From: Ascaris suum
Taxonomy: Eukaryota > Nematoda > Chromadorea > Rhabditida > Ascarididae
Reading direction: 5' to 3'
DNA length: 64,000 nucleotides
Assembly (NCBI GenBank): GCA_013433145.1
Contig: CM024182.1
Location: forward strand, 1,523,501 to 1,587,500
Position numbers and translations under genes: made by a program. Positions within the stretch are counted from its first letter, which is position 1. Each line of letters opens with the position of its first letter. The notes beneath the pieces were generated by a model, which saw only the letters and a program-made list of their open reading frames with translations, did no database searches and was not told where the DNA came from. Shown piece after piece: positions 53,127-64,000 of this stretch.

Positions 53127-56100
53127 ATGCTATAGGAAGCAATACATTGCTTGAAAACTCCACAATATATGGATTTTTCAATGTAAGAGAATTTAATTTA
53201 AGAATTTGAGCGAATATATCAAGAATACTCCACGAAAAAATCGGCGATTCGTATCATTCACCGATTATAACGCTATTGGGCTTCCTACAGGAGTGACAAG
53301 CGAGTAAGTTTTATTATTGATTATAATTGTGACACAACTATTTCGAAAAACTAGGAAAAAAAACCATTTGCCGTTTAATTTTTCTGTTTTTATTTCACCA
53401 AAAATTGCAAAAAGAAAAAAAATTTTACTTATAGTGAAGTAATTTTTTTCAAAAGAGAAAAAATTTGCACCTTGACGATCCAAGATTTTTATTGATTGAG
53501 GCATATAGAACATTACAAGACTTCATATTTTGGCTGTACTCTGTCCCATCTGCCACGATGTTATCTGATGTGTAAATAAATTTGACATCGTAAACACGAC
53601 ATATCCGCCGTCTGTTATTTCCTATTCATATAGCTTTTCATTACAATGTTGATGCGATTATAGCATTAAGCATCGGAGCGCTTTGAAGTTTAACTGAGTT
53701 GAATTGCGAACGTACTATGATTTGATGATGTAAGGGCTTATGACACTTTCAATTTCAGGACGAGAGGCGGGTTGCTGGGGACTTATGGTCAGGCTGAGAG
53801 AGGACTCAAGTTGCCCTATAAGGATTTAACACTTCTGTATTTGAAAGCGTATAGTGTTTAATATCTCTTGCAAGCTTTGTGGCAAGAGAATCTCCCTCCT
53901 CATTGAGTCCCCTCTTAGAAGTGAAACGGAGATGGAATTTCGTTTGAAATTTACACAAAGAGGATGATGAAAGCAGAAACGAGGATATTTGAGTTGCGCA
54001 AACGATGAAAGTCTTTCCTTTTCCACTCGTTTATCCCAATTTCGTTGACACAAATTCCGGAATGAATCACTTATTAGTGCTATAATCAAGCTTGCTCAAT
54101 TTTAGGATGGTACGAATGGATATAAAACGTTACGCGAAAGAAGCAACGGCTCTATCTTCACTTTCATTGAGTACTGTAGTTGAAGTGAGTTTAATTTCAT
54201 TACCCAATGGGGGGCTTTTATATTCAAATAATAAGGCATGCTATCGTCTTTGACGAGAATTTTCATTAATTTGCAACCTTATTGTTGTTATTCGTTATTC
54301 AAATTGCAAAATAAACAATAAATGAGTGAACGACTATTTATAAAATGAATTTGGTAGTAAATGAATAAATAAAATAAAACGAAGTATGGAAATTTGTATT
54401 ACTGATGGTTTTGTTGTTAGGAAAAAAAGTCGTACGAGATGGTTTGCCCCGAAGGGAAAGTAACTCGTAATGAATTCCTTCCCTTCGTTCATTAATTCAT
54501 TAAGTATGCAGTACTGCATATTCGTGCTCACTTGCAATAGCTACAAATATATAAACGTTTTGGCTAGGAAGCATTTGCGTTTATCACATTCATGCTGCAA
54601 GACGTTTTTATCATCGAAGCCTGTGGTTGATGTATTTGAGTTTGAGCATGAGCTGCAGCACGAGTTTTTATGGCGCAGGTGTCATGGCGCCATTAGGTAT
54701 AATGCGATTGATAACGAAATTTTACACTGAATGTGACTTTGCAGTTATACAGAAATATTTTTTTCCAGCTTCTGACATCGTTTCTTGCTGATGGGAGTAG
54801 TGTGACGATGGATCCGGAGTTTCCAAAGAAGCCTCCAAATGCTTTCAATATCTTCATCAGAAATAGCGTTCTTCCTGGAGCCGATGTGAGGGAGACGATG
54901 ATTGTTAGTTCCAGTGATTCTTTAAAGAACGGATGAAGCAATGCACTGTGTCGATTTTAAGTGCCCTCGCCTAGTGTCTATAATTTCGGTCTACGTTGAT
55001 AGTTTGGGAGCTTTCATTAGCCATTCTCCTCTCGTCGATTCATTTCCATAAGTGGGAAACTTGCAACTCATCAACAAATTTCATCTGGAAGAGTGGAAAA
55101 ATTAGAATTTCAGTGAACGACACATTCTCTCTCCCCTCTTTCCTCTCCTCATTTTCCTTAACACTGTTTTCGAATGTAACATTTTAAAACGGTGCGAATG
55201 TTCTGAACCTTGAGACTTACAGTGGCAAATTACTATTTCGTAGAACAGGTGTAGTTTTGCAGTAGAGGAAGTAAGTAGTACGTGATAGGGATTAGGGTAA
55301 TTTTATTAATTAACTGATATAGTAGTCAGTAATTTTTTATTTACAATTTTGGAATATCCTTCTCGAAAAGGAGCATTGAATTCGTTTATAATCTAGATAT
55401 ATCGACAGGTTGAAGCTATTATGAATTTACTATAGAGGTAGTACAAACGTTACGTTAGTTGTTTTTTGATTTTTCATTTCTTCTCTTCTCTGAAATAAGA
55501 AAACATTGTTGTGTTCCTTCGTCACAAATCCATGTGCCAGGTAGATATATTCTTTGTTGCAACGTTGATCATTGCCAAACAGTCGCCTAGAAGAGGGGGA
55601 GTAGGGGAACAAACGACACAAACCTTTTGCCATTCGTGAGTCGTCCATTCTTTGGGCCAGATATGTCGTCCTCTTCTGACTTCCTTACTGCGGTAGCTTT
55701 CACTCTATTGCATATCGCTATTGTTTATAGAACTTAAAAGAAGAGAACGTGTTAGGCGATATAATATGATAAGATCTCTCTCGGAAAGAAAAATATTTAT
55801 GTTCGATTTTACGATGTTTTTTTGCCTTATTTTTTGGACTTCTTCTATCTTTTTTGTTCGTTAATGAGCACAAATATGTCTGATTTTTTTAAACTATTGC
55901 ATAAATTATGAGTGATTAGCTATAAATTTGCATTATTGCAGAGTCATTCAGCTCATTGGAAGAGTGACTCCTATACGGCGGAAAAGGGAGTTGCCGAAAA
56001 AGAGGCCCTCGAATTGCAAAAGAAATATTTACAACAACTCGTCGAATATAAGTAAGTACTTTTTTTTTTTTAAATGCAAATGTCTTTGCTGGTGACTACC

Positions 56101-59100
56101 TTGTCGAGGTCAAGTGGATTTTCAGCACATGAGAATGAAACGAATTGATTACAGATAATAGTGCTGGATAGTACTATGAAAACATCCGTAGCATATTCTT
56201 TTGTTGTATGAATAAGCTCTTGGTTATACTTGGCATCTGTCTTTCTGAGAAAAGTTTCCTGCACGGATATCTTGCATTTTATTTCTTGCAAAGGTCGTTT
56301 TTTGCTGTTGTTTGAAAAGAAGCATCAACCGACAAAGTCATAATATCTTAGCTCATCAATCATGATTGGTCGTATGAAAACAAAAGCATGGTTGAACGTT
56401 CCGATACAAATCGCACCGAAAGTCGAAAAATTTTTGGAGAATTCGGCACCATTAGTGTTTTTCTCATGGCAAAAAAAAAAATTTCTTCACTGAACGAGCA
56501 GATTTATTGTTGTTTTTGGCTGCGCCAACAGGTAATTATCACCTCAGCAGGTGAGTCGAAAGCAATATAAGAAAGGTGAACGGAGAGGATCATAGGTGGG
56601 ATGAACAAAGTGGATCGGGAATTTTTTAAAATGTGGTAAGTAGAACGAGTTCAATTTTCAGGTATGATTTTCGAGAATAGTGACGTAATTATTTTAGTTG
56701 GGATCCATACGGCTAAAGTAGATTTAGCCAAAGATAGCCACTAAAGTGGCTAATATTTTTCTAGATAATAGTGGTAAAACCTGCATAGGTCTTAATTACG
56801 TCCTCCGATCTACGATGATTTATAGTCTCATTTAATTATTAGTCTGCACTCTTCTTACTTTCAATGGACTTGCTGATATTTTGGATGAGATTCTCGATGC
56901 ATAACAATTGCTAATCCATCGATTTTTTTTTCTTACAGTTTCATGCTTTTTTTTTCTTTTTTTGATAAAGCTGGACTGACGACCTTTTTGATGATATTTT
57001 GCAACGACTTTTAATATTTTTTTTACTCTTCATTCATAGTGTGGATATTTGAAGGCTTTTATGATTGATATTTGCACAGTTCGATAGCATAAAAGATTAC
57101 TCGTTGATGACCTTTTAGTTTCTTTGGCTTTATGTATTGATAATTTATATATTTTGCGTTCATCACTTTTTGATCAAGAGTTTATATTATAATCAAATTT
57201 AAATGATTATAGGGAAAAACATCAAGAACTGAACGAGGCACATACGGCATTCATTGATAAGGTGATTCGCTCTACTAGCAAAATGGTAAGTTAATGTTTA
57301 GATGTTTAGTTGCCTGAATCAGGTTCTTTCTGGAGACTTAAGGTTTTTTTTTTTAAGTCGGAGAAATATATTTAAAAATAAGGTTGCAGAAATTGAAATT
57401 TTAGAGGTCAAGCATGGTGGATTTTGTACTGATAGTACCGCCTAGTTTGATTATCAAAAAAAAAAAAAAAAATATTGGGGGGTTATATCAGATGCTGTGT
57501 TGATTTCCAAAGGATCTACTTATCTGCCAGTAGATTCCAACTCTCTTCGATTTAATTTGCAGTTGGGGGCAACGTACATTTTTTCTATTTTCTAAATACG
57601 ATCCTTCAATGCAATACTTTCGAGCAGTAACATTTATTTTTGTTGTTCGGGTAAGTTATTCTTATGAAGATATCTTAGTGAAATTTCTACTATATTTGAT
57701 TGGTTGTACGAAGTAGCTTTTAGAAATGCAAATTATTTTGATATCTTTAATTAAAGAAAATATTGAAGATCGGAAAAGCGGAAGGAACCGAACCGAAGAG
57801 TCCATTAAAGCCGAAGCCATCATCGAAAAAAACAAAGAAAACTCCGAAAACACCATTCGAATTATTCTGCATGAGTAAGGCTGACAAGTAAGCTGGCAGT
57901 ATTCTGTTTATTTTTCTCATTTTCGATGATTTCATATGTGTCCGGTTATGCAGATGTTGCAGATTTAAAGCTCATTGACGTCGTTGGTTTGCCATGAAAT
58001 AAATAGGTGGTTACAACTAGAGACAATCGAAACGTTCTCTAAAGGAGGTGTGGAGAGGTGATGAGGAGAGGGGGGAAGGAGAGAGACGGAAAGAGAGAGA
58101 GAAAATGCAGTAAAGTTGTTCTTGCTTCAGATTGAATTGTAATGCTGTAGGTGGCCTGAGGGGGGGGGGGGGGGGGAGTAGAGAATGTTGGTTTTCTCGT
58201 TTTTAAGCACATAGTATATATTTTCTAGATTTATGGGGATGATTTATCAAAGTCTTATTTAACAAAGGAGTGACATAATGATGGGTTGACATACTGGGCA
58301 CTTCCTAAGAGATTATCTCTTGCTGTTGATACACTGATAAGCAAACGTTTCTTATCATTAGCTCAGTGATAGACAGTGATGAGGGATGTGGTAAAATGAG
58401 ACGACGCCGATTCCGTTTTAAATAAGCTGACTTCTGTGCGACTTATTTGGACAAGAAATACATTTTTGCTCGGGACTCTAACCGATCGTCAAAACCGTTG
58501 CCTCTGAATTCATCGCACTCATAATCCATCTTCAGCTTCATGTTTGTGCTTCATCTGGTGACCATCATTCGCTCTTTGGAGTTGTTCCAGAACTGACTCC
58601 AGGAGGCAGTTCTCGAACTCGATATATCATTGATAGAGGTTGCACTTTCATCGTTTTAAATTGCATCTTAAGGTATGCGGATTTGGATCCGGAGAAGCGA
58701 GAGAGAAAGTTGCGACGGAAGTTCGACAAACTGGGAGATGCAGAGCGTGAGATTTACAACAATTTGGCGGCTGCCCTGTAAGTGCTATTGGGATGATACT
58801 CATCAATTTAATAACTTCGCTAAGTGTTTGTCTGAGTCTGTTGTTGTCTGTATGTACAATGATGAACAGCCACCATTCTATCTTTCACCTTTCTTTTCGT
58901 ACTGTTAACGTTTGGCAAAGAAGTTGTTTTATTGTCAATTCATACTTTCATATTTCTTTTTGCAAATTTCCATGTTTATATGACGTTCTCATTTGCTCAC
59001 CGTCTGCTTCTCGGATTCTTATCACTACACCCTCCAGACTTTCTCTATACTTATAAAAGAGAAAATACGGGAAAAAACCCTCCAATCCCTCACCCCCCCC

Positions 59101-59280
59101 CCTCTCATCTTCCCTATTATATTCGTTGCTTTGACAGAGATTAAAAGGCAAGAGAATCTAAAACTTCTAAATTTGACGGTCTTATTTGAGATGTTACAAT
59201 GCGTCTATAGGTTTCGCCGCGGTTTCGGAAAGAAGGTACGAGGGAGATATAAAAGCGGACGGTATGCAAAATTACTCTAG
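52744..59280 (+). CDS. Protein with two HMG boxes and a basic tail
   Basis: Probable DNA-bending chromatin protein; exact orthologue not recognised. Phase-consistent exons: 52698-52818, 53224-53303, 53759-53848, 54106-54184, 54769-54885, 55942-56051, 57213-57285, 57757-57887, 58673-58777, 59211-59280. With the ATG at 52744 (MEEPIDKSAVG) it gives 309 aa; the first exon is open further 5', so the start is provisional. Residues ~1-115 match nothing I know (NTPRKNRRFVSF, GGLLGTYGQAERGLKLPY). Box 1 (PKKPPNAFNIFIRNSVLPGAD, then AEKEALELQKKYLQQLVEYKEK) is short. A Lys/Pro linker (SPLKPKPSSKKTKKTPKT) leads to box 2 (PFELFCMSKADKYADLDPEKR, KFDKLGDAEREIYNNLA), where Phe replaces the usual Trp. The tail is FRRGFGKKVRGRYK. 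The layout recalls TFAM, but no mitochondrial presequence is seen. The exon at 53224 has a weak acceptor. Confidence 0.75.
53048..53122. repeat. (TA)n microsatellite in an HMG-gene intron
   Basis: About 37 TA units in the intron between exons 52698-52818 and 53224-53303. Confidence 0.98.
58160..58176 (+). repeat. 17-nt G homopolymer in the HMG-gene intron
   Basis: G17 on the sense strand between exons 57757-57887 and 58673-58777. Confidence 0.95.
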
Positions 59281-59315
59281 CTTGCATATGTGAGTGTAGA
59301 TTTGATTATGCCAAT

Positions 59316-59321
59316 AATAAA
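59316..59321 (+). promoter_or_regulatory. Polyadenylation signal AATAAA of the HMG-box gene
   Basis: AATAAA starts 36 nt after the TAG at 59278-59280. It supports 59211-59280 as terminal exon rather than stopping at the TAA at 58779, after which no signal lies this close. Confidence 0.5.
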
Positions 59322-59730
59322 TTCATACTCGATGCGTAATTTTAATGCAGTTAACTAAATTTTAGTTTTTTTTTTTTTTAAATTGCTTGAAAAGATTTTT
59401 GGCATTTTTACGCACTAAAAAATAAATGTGCAAATGATGAAATGGCATGATTATTTAATTAACCATATGTATTACTTTATACCTCGTTTTGAGTACCTTT
59501 GTTTTTTTTTTCTTTTTTTTTGCTGCTTAATGAATATTTCTTGTCATAGATGGATGTTTTATAGTTCAGAAAGTAGAGCAGATTTTCAAGGAGATCAGTG
59601 TTCATTTTGAAATATTCGTAATTGAAAAACGGACGTAAACATAAATAATCAGTCTTTCATGACTTTTAAAATTAGGATTTCAGTGACTTTAATTTATATT
59701 GGAAACATGCTCTACAGGAAATTTTTTTTT

Positions 59731-59746
59731 GGGGGGGGGGGGGGGG
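59731..59746 (+). repeat. 16-nt G homopolymer
   Basis: G16 about 450 nt beyond the HMG-box stop, directly after a T9 run. Other G runs of 10-14 start at 23457, 32149, 36441, 39356 and 62198. Confidence 0.95.
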
Positions 59747-60896
59747 AAGGGAAGGGGGCGGTTGAGGTAGTTTTGGTGGAAGTTACTGTTGAAGAAGGTT
59801 TCGTATGATTTGTTCTGTTCGTATTTCATCGTGCGAATAGATATTTCAGCTCATAATATTGGGCAGGAGGAGGAAGGGAGGGAAGAGATAGGAGACTGAT
59901 AGAGAAAGAAGCTTCACTAAGCGGTATCATTGTTGTTGTGTTCCACTTGTTGTGCGTCTTGTTTGTTTATTTTTATTGGAATCGTCCTTTGCAATTTCTG
60001 ATTGAAAACTTTTTAATAGCGATCGATTTTATTATTTGCATATATTTCTTAAAAATGAGAACTCGAATATTCAAATATTTCAACATTTTTGTAATTTAAG
60101 TCAGCTATAAGTACATGAGGTGTTGCTCTTGAGTATTGCTTATTGGGATTTTCGAATCGAAACAATGAAATTGCGTTGTTATTTCAATACCATTCAAATT
60201 GGCAAAAATAGGATGGGTAAAATTTACCCTTCCCATTTGATGGGGTAAGTTTTTTCCTAGGTTTTTCATAGTAACCTAGTTTTCAAGTATATAAGTATTA
60301 GATTCGCATCCAATTGCGCATATAGGTCAACCGCTTATCTCAACCTTTGGATCTTGTCGATATCGGTATGACTATATCAAACTGGAAACTTTTGAAATTT
60401 ATTTTGGGTTTAGTTTATGAAGTCATGGATTTATCGAAACAAAGCTCCGCAATGGAATCGTAATGTATATTTAAGAAATGTTTGTGGATTTTCAATGAAT
60501 AATTCCACGTTGAAAGTATATCATCGAAATGGATGTTTAAATGCAAATTTCTAGTTTCTATTGAGGATGCTGATTTCTTTTTTAGAAGAGAGGAGGGGAG
60601 GAGAGAATTGATTTTTATGGTTTTAGCAGCATTTTGGGTCCGCCTAAATTCTAATATTTGATATAGCCTCATCAATTTACTAGCGTTGAATATGCTATCA
60701 ATTTTTTAACTTAAAGTTCAAAGTTTCTTCTTTTTTATTTTTCATAAGAAAACCTCACTTTATGATGTAACAGTTTTGGCAGTTTAAAGAGTACTTCTTT
60801 TCTTTTACTTTAATCGACAAAAAATTCATTACGAATAAATATCTCTCCACATCACTTCCACTTCCGTTTAGCTGAAGTTATAAGATAGCGTGAAGG

Positions 60897-61535
60897 TTAG
60901 GGCTTAGGCTCGTCTCCTGCCCATCGGATATTGACGAGTCGATTCATCGTTGTTCCACTCAAGAGGAGAGTTCCGGCTTGCTCCACCGCCCTCGTCCCGA
61001 TGAGACCACTGGTCGGAATGACTCGGTAGGATGGAGCCAAAGAGTCTGCTGGGAGCTCGCTTCAAACCGACCACGCAGTAAGCAACACTAAACGATGAAT
61101 ACTTTTTGTCCTACTTTCGCCCTTCCGAGACTTCATGGTATCAACGGTCGATTGCAACAGTTTCGACCGAATCAGATGAGCGTTACGTTGGGCAATGAGT
61201 GTTTCCCATAATTTGTTAAAGTGTTGAATATAGGAATGTTCAACGCTGAACTTGATTGTTATAATAGTGCTGCTAGTTGTGGTTTTTTTTTTTAATAGAG
61301 GCTTGAAATGATTTGCATATCTCTTTATACGCTTGTCCAAGTTGTGAATTTGAGAGCTGTAATCTCGCTTGGACATCAATTGTTGGCAATTAGTGAGAGA
61401 GAGGAAGTGGGAGGGGGAAGGGGAGGAAGGAGAAAAAAAAAAAGAGGAACAATGCCATTTCCGACTTTTTTTCAATTCTTTCTGGGCGATATTCGATTTC
61501 AAGAAAGGGATATCGCAAAGTCTTTGATATTGCAT
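60897..61535 (-). CDS. Hypothetical minus-strand ORF interrupted by one in-frame TGA
   Basis: The longest uninterrupted ORF of the window (61535-61062, 157 aa) is followed in the same frame, after its TGA, by another 54 open codons to a TAA at 60897. Segments such as YIQHFNKLWETLIAQRNAHL and KLLQSTVDTMKSRKGE look protein-like and helical. The N-terminal part (SSFFFSPSSPSPS) is just a pyrimidine tract. No homology is recognised. It may hold one or two real exons, a pseudogene, or be a shadow of a plus-strand gene. Confidence 0.2.
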
Positions 61536-61768
61536 CCATCCCTTCTCTTTTACGAAGCTAAGTCTTGGATATGTATGTGCATGCAGTAATTCTGTTTTTG
61601 TATGGCATCTTTTAGCATTGTCATCGATGCACCTTTGTTTTCTTGTATTTGTTACCTGTTTTGATGACGAGCATTAATTTCTTTACTTACTTACTTAAGT
61701 TTCTTCATTTACTATAAGGAGAGTGAATAAATTGTTGAAGTTGATCGGAGATGGTTATAGCACATTCC

Positions 61769-61859
<91 letters not shown>

Positions 61860-62711
61860 CTAGACAGATTCAATCAAGAAATTACTTATTTTTTTCTAAC
61901 TGCTGTAAAAGTTAGCAGTTGCGCACTTGAATTTGATTTTGTTTTCCAGCAGCAGTATTTCTGATACTGTGGCGATATGAAGATGGCCTTGAAGAATGGT
62001 CTTGAGGGCGCCATCTGACAGCCGCGTTTCTTCTGTCATTTCTCCCTATGAAATTTACTGTTAATGGTGCACTTATTGTTTCAGCATTGATTACTTCAAA
62101 AGGCTTTCATCGATAAGATTCATCCTTAATCGATTTTCTACTTGCCAGAAAGGCTGCCTAGAAGTCGACTTCTCCTTTCGGGGGAGTGGGAAAAGGAGGG
62201 GGGGGGGGGGGAGCACCTTGATAATAAAATATTGCAGTCGATTATTGAGTTCCATTGAATTATACTAAAGCACATTCATACTGTGGTACTATGAATGCGA
62301 TGAATCCATATCAACATATCACGACTATCGTATCACCGTTTCAACTTGTTCTCTTGTTTTTTTCTTCACCAGTACCTGCCGTTTTTCAGCCTCTTCACAG
62401 GTAGCCGGGAATGGAGGGTGGCTGTAGAAGAGTTCCCCATATTGGTATCTTTTGTGCTACAGGTATGTTGCGTGAGTAAATGAAGTGACACGAATTGTTA
62501 AGCCTCAGCACCACTGCATTCACCACTTTCTTTTACACTTAACTATAATTCACCAGGGGGTACGTCACCGATATTTTCAGCCCTAATAACCTGCATTCAT
62601 GCAAACCTCCCACCAAATCAATTTTGGTACTCGGGTATACAAGCGCCCAACCGTCTCCTTTGATCTGTTTAGCACTACTTATTCCTATCGGAATTGAGGG
62701 AATTTGTTTGA
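60903..62711 (+). CDS. Unresolved multi-exon candidate, plus-strand model
   Basis: Four open segments join in phase: 60903-61077 (from acceptor GGTTAG or nearby to donor GTAAGC; contains DIDESIHRCSTQEESSGLL), 61950-61998 (AVFLILWRYEDGLEE), 62390-62462 (LFTGSREWRVAVEEFPILV, donor GTATGT) and 62673-62711 (HYLFLSELREFV-stop, acceptor TGTTTAG). No family is recognised and no start codon is seen. Minus-strand readings of the same patches are equally open, for instance YGELFYSHPPFPATCEEA opposite the third segment, so the strand is not settled. Confidence 0.2.
61772..61856. repeat. (TA)n microsatellite
   Basis: About 42 AT units, in the 61-62 kb region of unresolved exons. Confidence 0.98.
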
Positions 62712-63039
62712 GCAATAATCGGCTTCGTTTTTAGAATATATGATTGAAAAAATTGATTTCTTAGAGCACAACATCGATAAAACTAATTTATACGGGATGC
62801 AGATTTTAAATTTATGCAAATGCTTGATCGCAATAGTTTCTTCGATTGAAATATTGAGTGAAATGCAAAAAAAAAAAGAGAGAGAGAACAATCGTAAGTC
62901 TCTTTTTCTCACTTTTTTTTTTTTAATATACAAATTTCATCGATATTTATATTTATATGATTAGGTTTGCATTGTTTTTTTTTTGGTGTCAAAATATTTC
63001 AAATAAATAAATAAATAAATAAACAAATAAATAAATAAG

Positions 63040-63078
<39 letters not shown>

Positions 63079-64000
63079 AAATCGCTCTTCCACTCAATTC
63101 TCACCATTAAAAGAAAAACTTTCGAAATGTTTGCTGAATGAACGCTGTAAAATTGCAAAAAAAAAAAAAACATAAATTAGCATAAATTAGCCGAATATTT
63201 CAACACATAAATTAGCTAAATATTCTATTAGAATATTTTCTTATTAAAAAAAAAAAAATTGCAATTTGAATTTTTTGCATATTTGTTGATAAAAATTATT
63301 TATGTAAATTTTCTTATAAGAGAATTTTATTGAAATTAATTATAATAAATGAAAGGAAAAAATTTCGAAGGAATAAATGGATTTCCTTATATGGATTAGA
63401 ATTGGATGGGATTTGATTTAAAGATGCAATTCGAATAGATTGCTAATGAAAATGATTTTTACTGTATCTAAACAAATGAACTTATTTGTAAGACCTTTAA
63501 AAAAAAAAACGTTGCACTCATTGAATTCCTCCAATATGAGAATAATGAATAGGAAAATTGCCGACGTTACAATTATAGAGAAGAAGGAAAGGAGGAGGGG
63601 TAGTTAGCTTGGAAGAGAAACGATATGAGGGAAAGCGATTGATTGTTTAGCGGAATGTTTATCTCTATCGACGAAAGAGAATGAAATTATTGAAAAAGTT
63701 TTTCAGAATTGATGACGCTAATGAAATGTTGACGAGAGAATTTTCGTATTAAAAAATTCTATGAATTAAATTATAATAATATTTAAAAGATTCCTTTTTT
63801 TTTTTTTTTTTGCTCACCTATGAAAGACATTTTGAAATAATTTTTCAATCATTAGTGTTAGGAAAAAAAAAATGGGAACTCTTTAGGTGTTAATTTATCG
63901 TTTTTATTGGTTTCCATAGTGATGAAGAAAACGATAATTTGGCGAACGTTGTACTTTCAATGAACAGAAATCCGATCACATACTACAAAGATCCGGTTCT
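62712..64000. other. Right flank
   Basis: Very AT-rich with A and T runs and the (AAAT)n array. No gene recognised. Confidence 0.5.
62998..63080. repeat. (AAAT)n tetranucleotide array
   Basis: About 20 units of AAAT/AAATA type with two single-base variants (AAAC, AAGT). Confidence 0.97.

Overview
The window looks like nuclear DNA from an AT-rich nematode. Coding sequence is split into 30-210 bp exons separated by introns from about 41 bp to 1.7 kb. Nearly all 3' splice sites are short pyrimidine runs ending in TTTCAG, TTTTAG or TTGCAG, there are long (TA)n arrays, and the proteins match metazoan families. A parasitic clade III (spirurid-like) nematode would fit, but the species is an inference. 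No rRNA, functional tRNA, CRISPR array, bacterial operon or intact transposon was found.

Four multi-exon genes were assembled by hand, and in each the splice phases add up to an unbroken frame. (1) 3931-21736 (+): an LRPPRC-like mitochondrial pentatricopeptide-repeat protein, about 25 exons and 1105 aa, starting with a mitochondrial presequence. (2) 27857-31207 (+): a complete four-exon KDEL receptor of 213 aa. (3) 47569-39433 (-): an AGGF1-like protein of about 542 aa with an OCRE octamer-repeat segment, a degenerate FHA domain and a G-patch. (4) 52744-59280 (+): a nuclear-type protein with two HMG boxes, about 309 aa if translation starts where proposed. A small compact gene with very short introns is proposed at 25444-25934. 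Exon-like islands at 2.7 kb, 50.0 kb and 60.9-62.7 kb remain unresolved.

Layout. 1-3.9 kb: flank with a (TA)n array and a cysteine-rich open frame. 3.9-21.8 kb: LRPPRC-like gene. 21.8-25.4 kb: AT-rich spacer with a tRNA-like Pol III box pair. 25.4-26 kb: compact gene. 26.3-31.2 kb: GC-richer segment containing the KDEL receptor. 31.2-39.4 kb: spacer holding a two-orientation tandem satellite and a strong hairpin. 39.4-47.6 kb: AGGF1-like gene on the minus strand. 47.6-52.7 kb: spacer. 52.7-59.3 kb: HMG-box gene. 59.3-64 kb: low-complexity DNA and unresolved exons.

The genes act in unrelated housekeeping roles (mitochondrial RNA, ER retrieval, splicing-associated, chromatin) and show no operon-like spacing. 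No obviously new biological system was seen. The most unusual structures are the inverted satellite with its adjacent hairpin, the FHA domain that lacks its phosphate-binding residues, and long G tracts lying on the sense strand of introns.
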